The notes under the pieces: generated by a model
The model's database searches: none
The model's input: only the letters and a program-made list of their open reading frames with translations
Told to the model about the DNA's origin: nothing
In this document: one piece after another, positions 11,848 to 22,879 of the stretch
Layout of the letters: every line of letters begins with the position of its first letter
Numbering within the stretch: the first letter of the stretch is position 1
Assembly: GCF_037038585.1 (NCBI RefSeq)
Contig: NC_092560.1
Coordinates: 84,987,549 to 85,051,548, forward strand
DNA length: 64,000 nt
Reading direction: 5' to 3'
Origin: Patagioenas fasciata
Taxonomy: Eukaryota; Chordata; Aves; Columbiformes; Columbidae
Translations under genes and position numbers: made by a program

Positions 11848-12016
11848 CTGCAATGTCCCCAAAATCAGAGCGTCCCTGCAACGTCCCCAAGATCAGAGCG
11901 TCCCTGCAACATCCCCAAAATCAGAGCATCCTTGCAATGTCCCTAAAATCAGAGCGTCCCTGCAACATCCCCAAGATCAGAGCATCCCTGCAACATCCCC
12001 CAAATCAGCGCATCCT
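11848..12016. repeat. Minisatellite 7: 28 bp unit, about 6 copies
   Basis: The unit is CTGCAACGTCCCCAAGATCAGAGCGTCC with point variants, and the period is 28 bp. The first and last units carry CATCCCTG, a word shared with minisatellites 2, 5 and 6. Confidence 0.93.
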
Positions 12017-12042
12017 TCAGCAGCTGCGGCTGGAGCTGGGGC

Positions 12043-12064
12043 AGGAGGAGGAGGAGGAGGAGGA
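12043..12064. repeat. (GAG)n microsatellite
   Basis: A perfect run of about seven GAG triplets lies just downstream of minisatellite 7. Confidence 0.9.
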
Positions 12065-12771
12065 AGGGCTGAGAGAGCCCCAGGGTAAAACACAGGGTCA
12101 CTGCCGCCCAGGAAAACAAACCGGCTGCAGCACACGAACCGGATGCGAGGCAGAGCTGCCCCACTTTCAGGCTTCCGCAGCAAAGCCGCGATCAGGATTA
12201 ACATTCCGATATTGATGAGAGGTGCCGCTCAGAGCCGGCAAGGCCAGCCCTGCCTCCCTCTCTGCGCCGCGTCTGTGCCACCGTCGGCAGCCTTCAGTCT
12301 GGTTCCCGATTCCACATTCTCTTTTAATATGAATCGGAACATTTTGTACTTCCTGAATTTAGCTAGGTGTCATATTTGTTGCTGAGCACCCGTAATTTTT
12401 GGAAGAGTGTTTGTACTGAAAATGGAAACCTGTCATTTCCTTGCAACTCCCTTCTACATTTAATTACATCAGCTATTGTATCCGAATGTTTCACATCTCC
12501 TCTGTTAAATTATGATAATGTTGCTCAGATTAAAACTAACATGCATATCAAAAATTCTATAACCACATACAATTTTCCTCATTCTTTCTAAAATTTCAGC
12601 AGGCACTGATCTCTCAGTGGAGTTGTATCTTCCATCATAATAAACCATCAAAAATAGAGAGTTGAATATTAAGTCCCCATTTTAGCAAATCATCTTTATT
12701 CTCCCTCTTCCGAGAAATCCAGGGAGGGGAAGCAGGTATTTTGGAGGCAGGTGGCCGGTGTGTGAAGACGG
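12065..12771. other. No gene seen; AT-rich 12310-12660
   Basis: The distal half is AT-rich, with TTTAATTACATC, AATTATGATAATG and similar words, and could be a weak regulatory element. The proximal half is GC-rich unique sequence. Confidence 0.4.
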
Positions 12772-12823
12772 GCGTGCTCTGCGCTGTGCTCTGCGCTGTG
12801 CTCTGCGCTGTGCTCCGTGCTGA
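12772..12823. repeat. Minisatellite 8: 12 bp unit, about 4 copies
   Basis: GTGCTCTGCGCT is repeated head to tail about four times; the last copy is degenerate. Confidence 0.9.
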
Positions 12824-15559
12824 CGCGTCCTGACAGCACTGAGCTGGGGAAAAGGTCCGCGAATATTTGCTCACATCGTTCCTGAACAAAACCTCCAAGC
12901 TACGAGTGTCCCCAGACGTTGTGGCACAAGAAGCAGCTCTCAGTTCCAGCGCGGTGCCGGCCGGGTGGCTCAGCCGGTGGTGTTTGCTCCCAGGTGGGAT
13001 GCTGTAGGTACCCCCGGCCCCGCGGGTGTGCAGCCCCGTCCTTGCTCTGCACACTCGCTCTCCACCCTGCCCTCAGTGTTTTTTAAGCCTGACTAAATCC
13101 AGCCCTGCGCCTAAAGCCAAACATGCAGCAAGACGCCTCCATGCGAAGCCACGCGCTGCAGAACGTGCCCGAAATCCAGCGGTAGCACCTCTGGAGAGGC
13201 GGGAGAACACAGAGGTTACTGGGAAGGTGGCGCTGGCAGGATGCGCACAGGGCATAGCACGGTCAGACAGCCGGGGCAGGGCCACAGGGACACCGTGCAG
13301 CAGGACCGGGGGCTGATCGTGTCCCTTGGAAGGCATCTGTCCTCTCCTGTATTCATAGCATTTGTATCTTTTAAATAACAAGTGCAGTAATCAACTTAGG
13401 TAAGTGAACTGATCCCGTTTTGTTTCTCAGATGCCCTGGGAGTTGGATCTGGAACACAGATCCAGCAGCGCTGGTCTCCGCCGGTGCGCCGAGCGCCCTG
13501 TCCCCGCTGCACAGACACATCCATTTTTAAAAACGGGCCTTCTGTGCTCTTTCTTTTTTCAGCTGTGTCACTCTAAACTAAGTGAAAGATGTTCTCGGTT
13601 TAGTGGGATTAAAAACCAAAGTACGGCAGAAGTATTCTGGCAGCCAGGGCGGCGTTTCTCTAAAATGCTCTGCCACAGGCACATCTGAAATTAAACGAGG
13701 ATTTAATAGCCGCCAAACTCGGGAAATGGCTCTGCAAACTGCCCTGCGCAGCCACCCCAAAGCCCGTCGGTTTTGCGGTGTTGCGGATGGCCTGAGAGAA
13801 GCGGGTCCCCAGGGGCACAGGGTGATGTGGCGGGGACGGGGATGCGGTGGCGTGGGGTGGCGTGGGGACGGTCCCTTCCGAGCGGAGCAGGAGGGGACGG
13901 GGCCGCGCTGCCCTGGAGCTGCTGCTCGCGTGACGGCGCTGGCGCGCTGGTGGCTGCTCCTGCTGCTCGCGAGCAAAGTCTCTCAATTGCCCTTCCAGGA
14001 TTTGAAATTGGAGTCAGAAAAACAGAAATGGGATGAAAATGAGACGAGAGAAAACAAAACAAGAGAACTAGTGCTTTGGAAGCCTGTTCAAGGCTATAAC
14101 CTCCTGTGACGTTTGTGCTAGAGAATAAATGCGTGCTCCGTTCCAGGCGCGGGGCAGCAGGGAGGGAATGTCCCTGGTGTGGGGACCTGCTGATGTGCCG
14201 GGTGATGGGGACAAGACACGGAGCCGAGGTCCCCGGGTTACCTCATGCTAGTGCAAGATTATCATGTTTTCATTGAGGACCACAAATTCCTGTTGTGTTT
14301 CGCTTTGGTTTGTTCTTTTCCAGAGGAGCACTGTTTTCACATGGTGTCTCAGGAACCTCGGGACATCTGCACCGTAGCTCTTTCCCTGGGAGCTGCCAAA
14401 GCTCTTCTCATCTTATTGATTGTTTAAGGCCAGAAAGAAAACGGGTAGTGAGGCTCGTGCTGGCCACCATTGGCCGTGTTGTGGCGAGGAGGCCGCGGTG
14501 GAAGCGCGTTGGCGGCCCTTTGGGGAGCGGAGGGAGCCGGTGCTGACAACGCTCCTTCAGACGCAGAATGAGCCCATTGAGAACACCGAGTGCCTTGGAA
14601 GAGTTCCGAGCTCAGAAACAGGCGCATGTTGCGGTTGAGTCACGAGTTGGCACAAGTGACACCAGCACATTTTTTGGTTTTTAAGTGTACTTTTCTTTTG
14701 CAGATTGAGAGACAAGGGACCATTATCATCCTTTAATTTAATCGCAGCCCCGGAATAGCTGCATCCAGCACAGTCCTGCTGCCGAGCTGCAGCAGCTCTT
14801 GCAGAGGATATTTGTCTTGATTTTCAGACCCGAAGGGACAGGCTTTCTGTTCTGGCTCTTACTGGATGCTTCCAATGGCTAAATTCTCATCCTTGCTGAA
14901 AATTTGTACCAAAACCTGCTTATCTCTAGCCCGAAATGATTTGGCTGTAATTCCCACTGTGGATCTCAGGACCTTCCTGCCTGTAGGATTAAGAGGTCCG
15001 TTCCAATCTATTCTTTGGCAGGTATGTTAAAGCCTCCGGTTGCTCAGACCTTTTCATGTCCTCTTCATAAGGTTTTCCTGGTGAAATTTAGCTGTGAATG
15101 AGCAGCGTCAGAGGAAGGGCTTGTGTGCCTCAGAGCCGGTCTGCTTTTTGGCGCCTGTGAGGGATATTACCTCTCCTTGCCTATATGATTTCCAATGCCT
15201 CGGACAAGTTGCATTTTTAGTAGAAAAACGTGCTTTATTTGCGAAGGATGCGAAACCACGCCATTTTTGAGCAGGAGCTGTAAAAAGAAGCAAAGGAGAA
15301 GGAACGTGGTTTTGCTTTTTTCCTTTATATCTGTATCTTACCCATAGTTAATATTCAACCCTGTGGCCGAATAAATCCTTGCACTAACATCTTACCCTGC
15401 GCAGGGCAGGACAGGAACTGAGGTTGTATCAGCACGTTCACTCTTTGGCCATTTTCAGGTGGTCAGAATTCCCCCGACAGCCCAAGGGTCCGGTGGCACA
15501 AGCGGTGTCCCCAGGGTGGACGCAGCCCCCATGTCACCACTGCCACTGATGCCGGGCTC
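12824..15559. other. No gene or repeat family recognised
   Basis: Unique sequence of variable GC content; about 13800-13980 is very GC-rich. The longest open frame here (13582-14109, +) is low-complexity at protein level and unsupported. The stretch 14800-15100 may contain an old, unclassifiable transposon, but no family-specific end is visible. Confidence 0.45.
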
Positions 15560-15660
15560 AGGGGAATTGAAACCCATCCTTACTCAGGTGTATCGTCTGG
15601 AGCCTGGACTACATGGCTTTTGAAGGTCCCTTCCAACCCAAACTATTCTGTGATTCTATG
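15560..15660 (+). mobile_element. CR1: CR1 LINE 3-prime end, sense
   Basis: Ends in GGTCCCTTCCAACCCAAACT followed by ATTCTGTGATTCTATG. This matches the 3-prime UTR end of CR1, whose copies finish with repeated ATTCTATG-type octamers instead of poly(A). The copy is heavily 5-prime truncated, as is usual for CR1. No coding part remains, and the upstream boundary is uncertain. Confidence 0.88.
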
Positions 15661-16142
15661 GACCAGACAGGAGGAAAAAAGGCTTCACTTGAAGCACCCT
15701 GGGCATGCCTGCGTGGTTGGGGTTCCTGCACCCTATAGCCCTGCGTGGTTGTGGTTCCTGCACCCCATGGAGAAGTGCCGATGGGATCAGGCACAGATGG
15801 GAGACACAGAGCTGTCGTAATTAGCCTGGGTTTGAAAATGTTATAATTGGGATGGTAAACAAGTTCACAAGGACCCTATTGAGGCAAAGGGATTGCCATG
15901 GAAACAGCGGAAAAGTCTGGGAAGGAGGAAGGGATGGAGGGGCGGGGGCAGCGGGAGGGAAGGTGCCGTGGGTGCTCGGGGCCGCGCTCCTGGCTCCGGT
16001 CCCTGTGGCCATGGGACACCGGGGGTGAGGGGACACGGGCTCTGCCCCGGCGTGTCACCCAGCCTGCGCTCCAGAGGGACCCCCTGATCCCAGCCTTGAG
16101 CTTTCTTAGGCTAAGCACACAGGAGTGACACCAGTCTGCAGG
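15661..16142. other. Unique sequence with an X-box-like RFX motif at 15891-15905
   Basis: Read on the minus strand, 15891-15905 contains GTTTCCATGGCAAT, close to the RFX X-box consensus GTNRCC-N(0-3)-RGYAAC. The surrounding 15900-16100 is GC-rich. The functional role is unknown. Confidence 0.35.
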
Positions 16143-16392
16143 TGAATCAGAGAATCATAGAATGCCAGGTTTCAGGGACCGCAAGGATCCTCCGGTCCAG
16201 CCTGTCTTGGCACAAGCCCGGCCCAGCCAAGCTGAATCCCAAACGTGTCCAGCGCTGGGGAACCCACCACTGCCTGGGGAGATTATTCAAGGGCTGATTG
16301 TTCTCATGGGAAAAGATTTTGCTCTGTGTCCAGTAACTTGTACCCATCGCCCTCAGCTTTTCCACAGACTCCTTTACCACAAGTAAAAAGCT
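16143..16392 (-). mobile_element. CR1: CR1 LINE fragment, antisense (about 250 bp)
   Basis: Begins with AGAATCATAGAATG, the reverse complement of the CR1 terminal octamers. Downstream it shows hallmark CR1 antisense words in the expected order: GTGTCCAGCGCTGGGGAACC, CCACCACTGCCTGGGGAGAT, TTCTCATGGG, GTAACTTGTACCCATCGCC and TTTTCCACAGACTCC. This corresponds to the 3-prime part of a CR1 Y/X-like subfamily. It is diverged from consensus and has no intact reading frame. Confidence 0.92.
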
Positions 16393-17632
16393 CTGTGATA
16401 ACACTAAGCTTAGCAAGCTCTTATTTACTCCAAAATAGCATTTTTAAAACCCCTTTTTTTGTTAATCAGCTATTTATCTTTAATAGGGTAATACTTTTCA
16501 TTCCAAGACAAATGCGGCGATTTTCCTCACCATAGTAAAACAATAAAATTAGTTTATAGGCAAAAAGAAATGTTAAGGGCCCGGTGGCGCTGAAAGCCCA
16601 TTAACAAATCTTTTTTAAGTGGCAGACTTGCAGCGTGAGTAAATGGACAGAAGAAGGAGTTGTACGTCTTCAAATCATCAGGAGCTGAATTTGGTGATCA
16701 GTTTATGGAGTTGGGGTGAACTTGTGCGAAGACTTGGGCTTTCTGCCTTTTGTGGCTAAAATGAAAACCAAACCGCAGTTTTGTTCTCTGGGGTTATTTT
16801 AGACAGCAAAGGGTGGTTGGGAAGGAGCCTCCTCATGGCTTTCATCAAGCGAAATAAATAGATAAGCAAGGCAGGTGTTACAGTGACAGTAAAGCTCTGC
16901 TGCACAGGGCAGCACTGACACGTAATTCCGTAATGTATCAGAACTGCAATATAATATATGGCTGCTGGGTGCACTAAGGGTCATTGAAATGGAGCTGGAG
17001 AGAAAACCAGCTTTTTAGTGGTATTTTGTCCCGTCATGTATTTAAATACATCCTCAATGGCACTTCTGCTACTCCCGTGGAATATAGTTCCACAATCCGA
17101 TATACCCGTCTGAACCTTTTTGAGAGCAAATCTAATCGTTCCATTAAAAGTTTATAGTAACAATGCAACAAAGAAGGAGGATGAGGATGTGAAACTGAGC
17201 GCATTCCTGACCTGAAACAAGTTTTAGGAAGTCCCTGAAGCCTTGAAGAAGTGTCTGAACGGTGTGTTTGTGGGGGTGGTCTGGAGGAAGGGAAGGACGA
17301 GCGCTGCCCTCGCTGCCGAGCGCCCCCCGCGCTGCCCTGGGACGAGGGAAGAGGCCCTTCCGCCACATCCGCGTTCACCCTGGAAACACACGCACTTGAA
17401 TTCGGCAGGGCTGGGCTTTTCCAAAAGTGCAGAGCGAACACATGTGGGCGCATTGCTATTGAGCGGAGGACCGCAAGCCCAGATTTTTCCATCACTATCG
17501 CAACTGCGCGGCAGCACCATTTATCATTTTTCCAGTTGCTGCGTTCTGTTCCAATCGCAGCGAATTGCTGGGAAGGATCTTTGATAATAACTAGCCACTC
17601 AGACCTAGGAGACTTCATTTATTATGGCATAA
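16393..17632. other. No gene seen; mixed sequence
   Basis: AT-rich at about 16400-17000 and GC-richer at 17270-17420. Open frames of up to 194 codons exist on the minus strand (17034-17618), but without recognisable protein content or splice context. Confidence 0.45.
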
Positions 17633-17781
17633 TATACACATTACCTAACTTGTGTTGGACCATATGGAGAGCTCTCTGTTGAATTTGGCGGAGTTACTGG
17701 GGTGAAACAAGGATGAATTTTGTTCCTCATCCTCTTCAATTATGCCATAGATTGGATCACGCGGCGAACTCCAGCAGATCA
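17633..17781 (+). mobile_element. Decayed non-CR1 LINE reverse-transcriptase fragment
   Basis: Translating + from 17633 gives a Cys-Val...Gly-Glu-Leu-Ser segment, then GVTGVKQG, an in-frame TGA at 17714-17716, then ILFLILFNYAIDWITRR. This is the arrangement of the fingers/palm region of non-LTR retrotransposon reverse transcriptases, where a G-V-K/R-Q-G-C-x-L-S-P-x-L-F-N block precedes the catalytic YADD motif. The stop falls where the conserved Cys codon (TGT/TGC) is expected. CR1 and L2 enzymes instead have a GVPQGSVLGP-type block, so this is a different clade. The YADD motif and the rest of the polymerase are absent. The exact clade (RTE-like or other) cannot be set by eye. Confidence 0.75.
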
Positions 17782-17914
17782 TCTGGGCACAGCAATCAGC
17801 CCCCAGGACCACAGCGCTGATCGGGCCGTGCCAAGACACACGGCGCTCAGCACTGGAGCACCGCGGGGAGCGCGAGCAGCACCGGTCCCCGCGGCAAACC
17901 AGCCGGGCTTGGCG

Positions 17915-17980
17915 CGCTCCTAAAGCCGGGCTTAACGCTCCCCTAAAGCCAGGCTCAACGCTCCCCTAAAGCCGGGCTCT
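17915..17980. repeat. Minisatellite 9: 23-24 bp unit, about 3 copies
   Basis: CGCTCCCCTAAAGCCGGGCT plus a CAA/TAA junction is repeated nearly three times. It is a short array 130 bp after the reverse-transcriptase fragment. Confidence 0.88.
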
Positions 17981-18559
17981 TCTCCGCAACGGGAGCTGCC
18001 GTCTCAGCCTGTCCCTGGAAGGCAGACAAAGGCTCTGGGGAGATCGCGCTCCTCTCCGAGCGTGGGGGGCAGGTGGACGATAAGATCAGAACTCCAGTAA
18101 AGCGAGGTCAGCTCAGTCCTGCATTGGAGCTGCGGGGAATGGAGCTGCAAAGCTCAGCTCTGCAGGGATAAACCCTGTGATGACACAGGGTAAATCAGCT
18201 CTGCGGATATCCCATCTCTGCCTTTGCGCATACGCATGTACATTCTTTCATTTCCCTACAAATATATGTACACGTGTCCCTGTACATACCCACATACGTA
18301 TATGTGGTGGGATATAGGCAAAAGAACTTGTATCAGACTGATTTCTTGTGGATCTTGCAGATTGCCAGCACTAACCGGGGAAGCTCAGAAACCCGGTCTT
18401 ACCTGCTGCCCTTAATTCCCACAGAGCTGAATCATTTAAAGTGGTGCCAAGATGCCCAGCGCCACCCAGGACTGAGCCCCGCTGGTCCCAGTGCCCGGAT
18501 ACTGGGTGCCACATTTACCCCCGCACTGCTGCGCTTCTATTTACCCCCAAATCTCCCTG
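17981..18559. other. No gene seen; alternating purine/pyrimidine tract at 18220-18310
   Basis: GC-rich unique sequence is followed by a run with many TGTACA, ACGTAT and CACACG-like alternations. Nothing coding is supported. Confidence 0.45.
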
Positions 18560-19680
18560 ATAAATAGACTCTGTTTAACTAAAATCCCCTTTTTGGTATA
18601 GAAGGACTAATAGAACATGACATTTATTATTCAAAAGAGGTGGCAAACGAATCAAGACATTGATTCAATGTGAATAGGCAGAATATGATCCCCCGCTCCT
18701 GCCTCGGTGCCGCTCTCTCTCTCAGACATAAATAATAAAACGGTTCCCATTCCCATTCCATTATCGCTAATAATGAGTTATGGGTAAAGCCTACCATGTC
18801 CCTTGAAAAAGGCAAGATATAGCTATGCTCATGGTTGATTATTAGAGGATAAAATAAAAAGATTGATGCCCAAAAAAAAGTCCAATTAGTGTTAGTCTAT
18901 TGGAGAGGAAGCTGAGCATGCTGCTCTAGCACTGCCAAATGAAATTAAGGCCCAATTATTGATAAATGAAGAGTGGTTTGTGCTGGAGTCTGGCCTGGAG
19001 TCGAGGAAATACATCTGTCATTTGGCCTGCACAGGAGTCATTCATGTGTGACATAGCATCCTGTGCATTTATCATGCATCTGTAGATTTTTGTTTTAATT
19101 CAGTTAGCTGTCTAACTAGATTCGGCGCTGGGTGCCTCGCGTGCGGGCGGAATTTGGACTGACAGATGCAATTCGAGTCTGAAATGGTGTGTGACACAAC
19201 TAGCTAGCCTGCATATTAATTATTATTGAAACCATTGTGGCCGAAGCCTGCGCACTAATTGTCTATTATATTTTGTTATCTGCTTTTGTGGCTTTTGCGT
19301 TTACCAGTCGCCCGGTGGCTGCGGGGCAGGCGGGAGACAAACAGCTCCACGGGCCATTGTTGTCAGCGCCCTCGCCGCTGCCACGCAAATTGGAAGCGGA
19401 GGTGTTAGGAAGATGCGATGAAAGTGCCTCATTTTCCCGTTCCGTAAAGACTGCAAGTGCTAAGAATGAGATAAGTGGGGTCAGGAGCTGGGCGGGGGGA
19501 TCCGCTCTTCGTAAAACTGAACTTGCTGAAATAGTTTATTAGTTCCATTGTCAAATGCAAATGGAAAACAAACATTTGTTAAGATGATAAAATTGCAGCG
19601 CCGGTGAGATATTTCTGATGGCGGTTCGGTGCAGTCGCCTGTGAGGCTTATTTATCCCTCCGCACTAAAGTTTGATTTAA
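18560..19680. promoter_or_regulatory. Long candidate conserved noncoding block
   Basis: About 1.1 kb with CpG depletion and dense developmental transcription-factor words: CCAATTAGTG, CCCAATTATTG, TTAATTATTATTG, GACTGACAGATG (MEIS/TGIF-like), GATTGATGCC (PBX-like), ATTTATCATGCATC (POU-like). It holds no repeat and no open frame of note apart from a 101-codon frame at its GC-rich 3-prime end. Absence of repeats over 1 kb in a minisatellite-rich locus is consistent with constraint. Conservation itself is not tested here. Confidence 0.5.
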
Positions 19681-20394
19681 AGTTCATGTAATTTCATCAC
19701 CGTATTGTGGGGAGAGCTGAAAATGAATGTCACCTCCAAGCACAGAGAGCTAATGGAGTTTCTCAGAAGTTCCAAGAGCGCATTAAGCAAGGAGGAGACC
19801 AAACCGCCTGCTCTGTGCTTTTCCCTTTGCCACCGCGTTCCCACTCTTTTCCCTTTCTCCTGCCTGCGTGGATTAAGCCAACACGACCTCCACGTGCCCA
19901 GCGCTCCTGCAGGGGCCGGGGGAGTTGTGTGTGCAGACTGACAGCTGGCACCAGGCTGCTCGCTGTCACAGGCACCCATGGGAGCCCTGGGGAGCTGCTC
20001 CTTGCCGTGTGTCCCTGCGTGCCTCTGCAAGGGACACCATGGCACTGGCGGCTGCTTCACCTGTGCCTCACCAACCCACCCACTGTCCCTCCAGTACAGG
20101 ATGCATTTCAGACATTGAAAATAAGTGGAATATAATCCCACTTCATCATCCTACCTCGCTTCGGGGCACCACCATGAGCCAGCTGCATGTGCAGATGCGT
20201 TGGGCGGTCGTGGGGGTGACACCGGTGGGAGGTGGCGGACGGTGACAGCCCTGCTCCCCATCACCTCCTGCAGCAGCACAGGACGGTCTGTATTGATCTT
20301 GTATTGATTTGAATGCTCAGGCAGTGTTTGACACCCGGGGGTGTGAGGATGGAGCAGAACCCATTGGGACACTGTGGATGAGCCCGGCTGACCT
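19681..20394. other. No gene seen; unique sequence
   Basis: Mixed-composition sequence between a candidate noncoding element and minisatellite 10. Overlapping short open frames have no splice context. Confidence 0.5.
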
Positions 20395-21268
20395 GTGTCC
20401 CCTGCGTGCTGCTGTGTCCCCTGCATGCAGCTGTGTCCCCTGCGTGCTGCTGTGTCCCCTGCATGCAGCTGTGTCCCCTGCATGCTGCTGTGTCCCCTGC
20501 GTGCTGCTGTGTCCCCTGCATGCAGCTGTGTCCCCTGCGTGCTGCTGTGTCCCCTGCGTGCTGCTGTGTCCCCTGCATGCAGCTGTGTCCCCTGCGTGCT
20601 GCTGTGTCCCCTGCGTGCTGCTGTGTCCCCTGCATGCAGCTGTGTCCCCTGCATGCTGCTGTGTCCCCTGCATGCAGCTGTGTCCCCTGCATGCTGCTGT
20701 GTCCCCTGCATGCAGCTGTGTCCCCTGCGTGCTGCTTTGTCCCCTGCATGCAGCTGTGTCCCCTGCGTGCTGCTGTGTCCCCTGCGTGCTGCTGTGTCCC
20801 CTGCATGCAGCTGTGTCCCCTGCGTGCTGCTGTGTCCCCTGCATGCTGCTGTGTCCCCTGCATGCAGCTGTGTCCCCTGCGTGCTGCTGTGTCCCCTGCA
20901 TGCGGCTGTGTCCCCTGCATGCTGCTGTGTCCCCCGCGTGCTGCTGTGTCCCCTGCATGCTGCTGTGTCCCCTGCGTGCTGCTGTGTTCCCTGTGTGCTG
21001 CTGTGTCCCCCGCATGCTGCTGTGTCCCCTGCATGCAGCTGTGTCCCCTGCGTGCTGCTGTGTCCCCTGCATGCGGCTGTGTCCCCTGCATGCTGCTGTG
21101 TCCCCCGCGTGCTGCTGTGTCCCCTGCATGCTGCTGTGTCCCCTGCGTGCTGCTGTGTTCCCTGTGTGCTGCTGTGTCCCCTGCATGCTGCTGTGTCCCC
21201 TGCGTGCTGCTGTGTTCCCTGTGTGCTGCTGTGTCCCCCACATGCTGCTGTGTCCCCTGCGTGCGGCT
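20395..21268. repeat. Minisatellite 10: 19 bp unit, about 46 copies, 171 bp higher-order unit
   Basis: The unit is CTGTGTCCCCTGCATGCAG or ...TGCGTGCTG, with an exact 19 bp period (TGTGTCCC at 20413, 20432, 20451). At least seven unit variants can be told apart by the central decamer. One block of nine units is tandemly duplicated: the rare TGCGGC variant is at 20901 and 21072, 171 bp apart (9 x 19), with the same following variant order. All three + strand frames stay open for over 300 codons; these are artefacts. Confidence 0.98.
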
Positions 21269-22439
21269 CCACCTGCGCCGTCACCCTCCGCCATGCACAG
21301 AAAAGCCATTTTTGCTGCCAACAACAGTTCCATGTTTACAAAAGAATATGCAAAGCAGCACTAAGTAGAGAATGACATTTTCCCCCTCACAAAGAGACAG
21401 ATTTCCTTGCGCTGGCATGCTGCACAGCTCCATCCAGATCACGTCACCGGCACTGAGTGCTGGGGCCGGTTTGGCACAGCCAAAAAGCAGGGGCAGGGAC
21501 ACGGGCACCGCTTCTCGCAGCCCCGGGGTGACCCTCCTGCAGGACGTCCTTCCCACCTCTCCCCACAGAAACCGGCCAGGTTAATTGGCACAGGTAAAAT
21601 CCCCATGGGGTATCAATACTCCACGGAGAGTTCTATTCTAGCTTAGTTTTCATCCCTGATTTATTTGAACACCCCAGGTTTATCCCGCAGGGAATCAAAT
21701 AGATGGGGGTCTTTCCCTTGCTGGCACAGACACACATTTCAACGTATGGATGCAATGCGCTTTCACTGGAGCTGCAGAAACGACTTTATTACACAAAGCA
21801 AGCCGGAAAGCCTCCTTTGCTGCGAAGTTCACCTTTTAGTGGGCTGGTTCATTTTGTTCTCCTTTGTTTATCTCACCTTTGGGCGCAGCTCGGTGCGGTT
21901 GGCGGCAGTGCCGGGCGCTGGGAGCGGGTCACGGAGGTGCCACCCGAAGGCAGCTGTCACCGCTGGGTACCGAACCGACCCCGCTTTAGAAACGCGCGGT
22001 GTTACCGTCACAGCGCCAGCCTTCGGTTTGGCCCGTTTGGATGGAAACGCAGCTCCGCGGGTTGAGGAGACGGCTGCCGCAGTGTGGCCGAGCTGCCTTT
22101 TGAAGGCACCTCGTGCACAACGTGGGATGAAAACAGGAAAACGTTTCTTCTTCGAAAAAAAAAGGCACATCGATAAAACTGTTCCTTAAAAACACAAAAT
22201 ACAACAACCCACCCAAGGAAAATAAACCCGGGCAAGCCGAACTGCAGAGGCACAACAATAGCTGCAGGGCTGAGAGCTTGTAAAGAAAGCCTGTGCCCAG
22301 AGTCGAGTTTTACAGTGAGTTTTAAACCACTTTAAAATGTCAAGTTTGGTTTTTGACGTGGTTACGTTTACCTCATAAAAATAAAGTGATTTGAAGAGCC
22401 TTTGGGGCCCTGGAACAGCTCCCGCTCTCGCTATATAGA
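21269..22439. other. No gene seen; unique sequence
   Basis: Unique sequence; 21880-22060 is GC-rich and the rest mixed. A 174-codon + strand frame at 21665-22189 has no recognisable content. Confidence 0.45.
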
Positions 22440-22780
22440 CCGTGCTTCTCGTGTTGGTTTAAGCTGCTTATTGCCTTTTATGATACTCTGGTTATTAGGT
22501 TAGATCAGCAGCACTTCCATTAAAAACCTCTATTGATCATATGCAATACCTGCATGGTCGGCAGCTTTTATGTGAAGAGGATAAATGATATACTTGTTTC
22601 TAACCGTTAAACTGGAGGGTTATCAAGGGACTGAATAACTGCCCTTAATATAGCAATTATTTTTGCAGGTACAGTACTTGGTAATGCTTAAGCATAATTA
22701 CCTAGTAATCTGGTCTTTACTACGTAACTGCAAAGCGTAATATTTGCACCCTGTAAAATAAAACAGCCATTTTAAAATAT
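22440..22780. promoter_or_regulatory. AT-rich candidate conserved noncoding element
   Basis: A compact AT-rich block with CTTATTGCC, CTATTGATCATATGC, GATAAATGATA, TAATTACCTAGTAATC and TAAGCATAATTACC. These are homeodomain- and POU-like words with few CpGs. It stops 100 bp before minisatellite 11. Confidence 0.42.
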
Positions 22781-22879
22781 TTAATACTTTCTGGCTTTCT
22801 TTTGTGTTTTCCCCACAAAACCGCGCTGCTGGGTGTCCCCGGACCCCTGGACCCCCGCATGGGACAGGGCTGAGCGGTG

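Noticed and set aside
14800-15100. Possible old LINE or DNA transposon body
   Set aside because: No terminal sequence, no coding motif and no family-specific word could be identified by eye.
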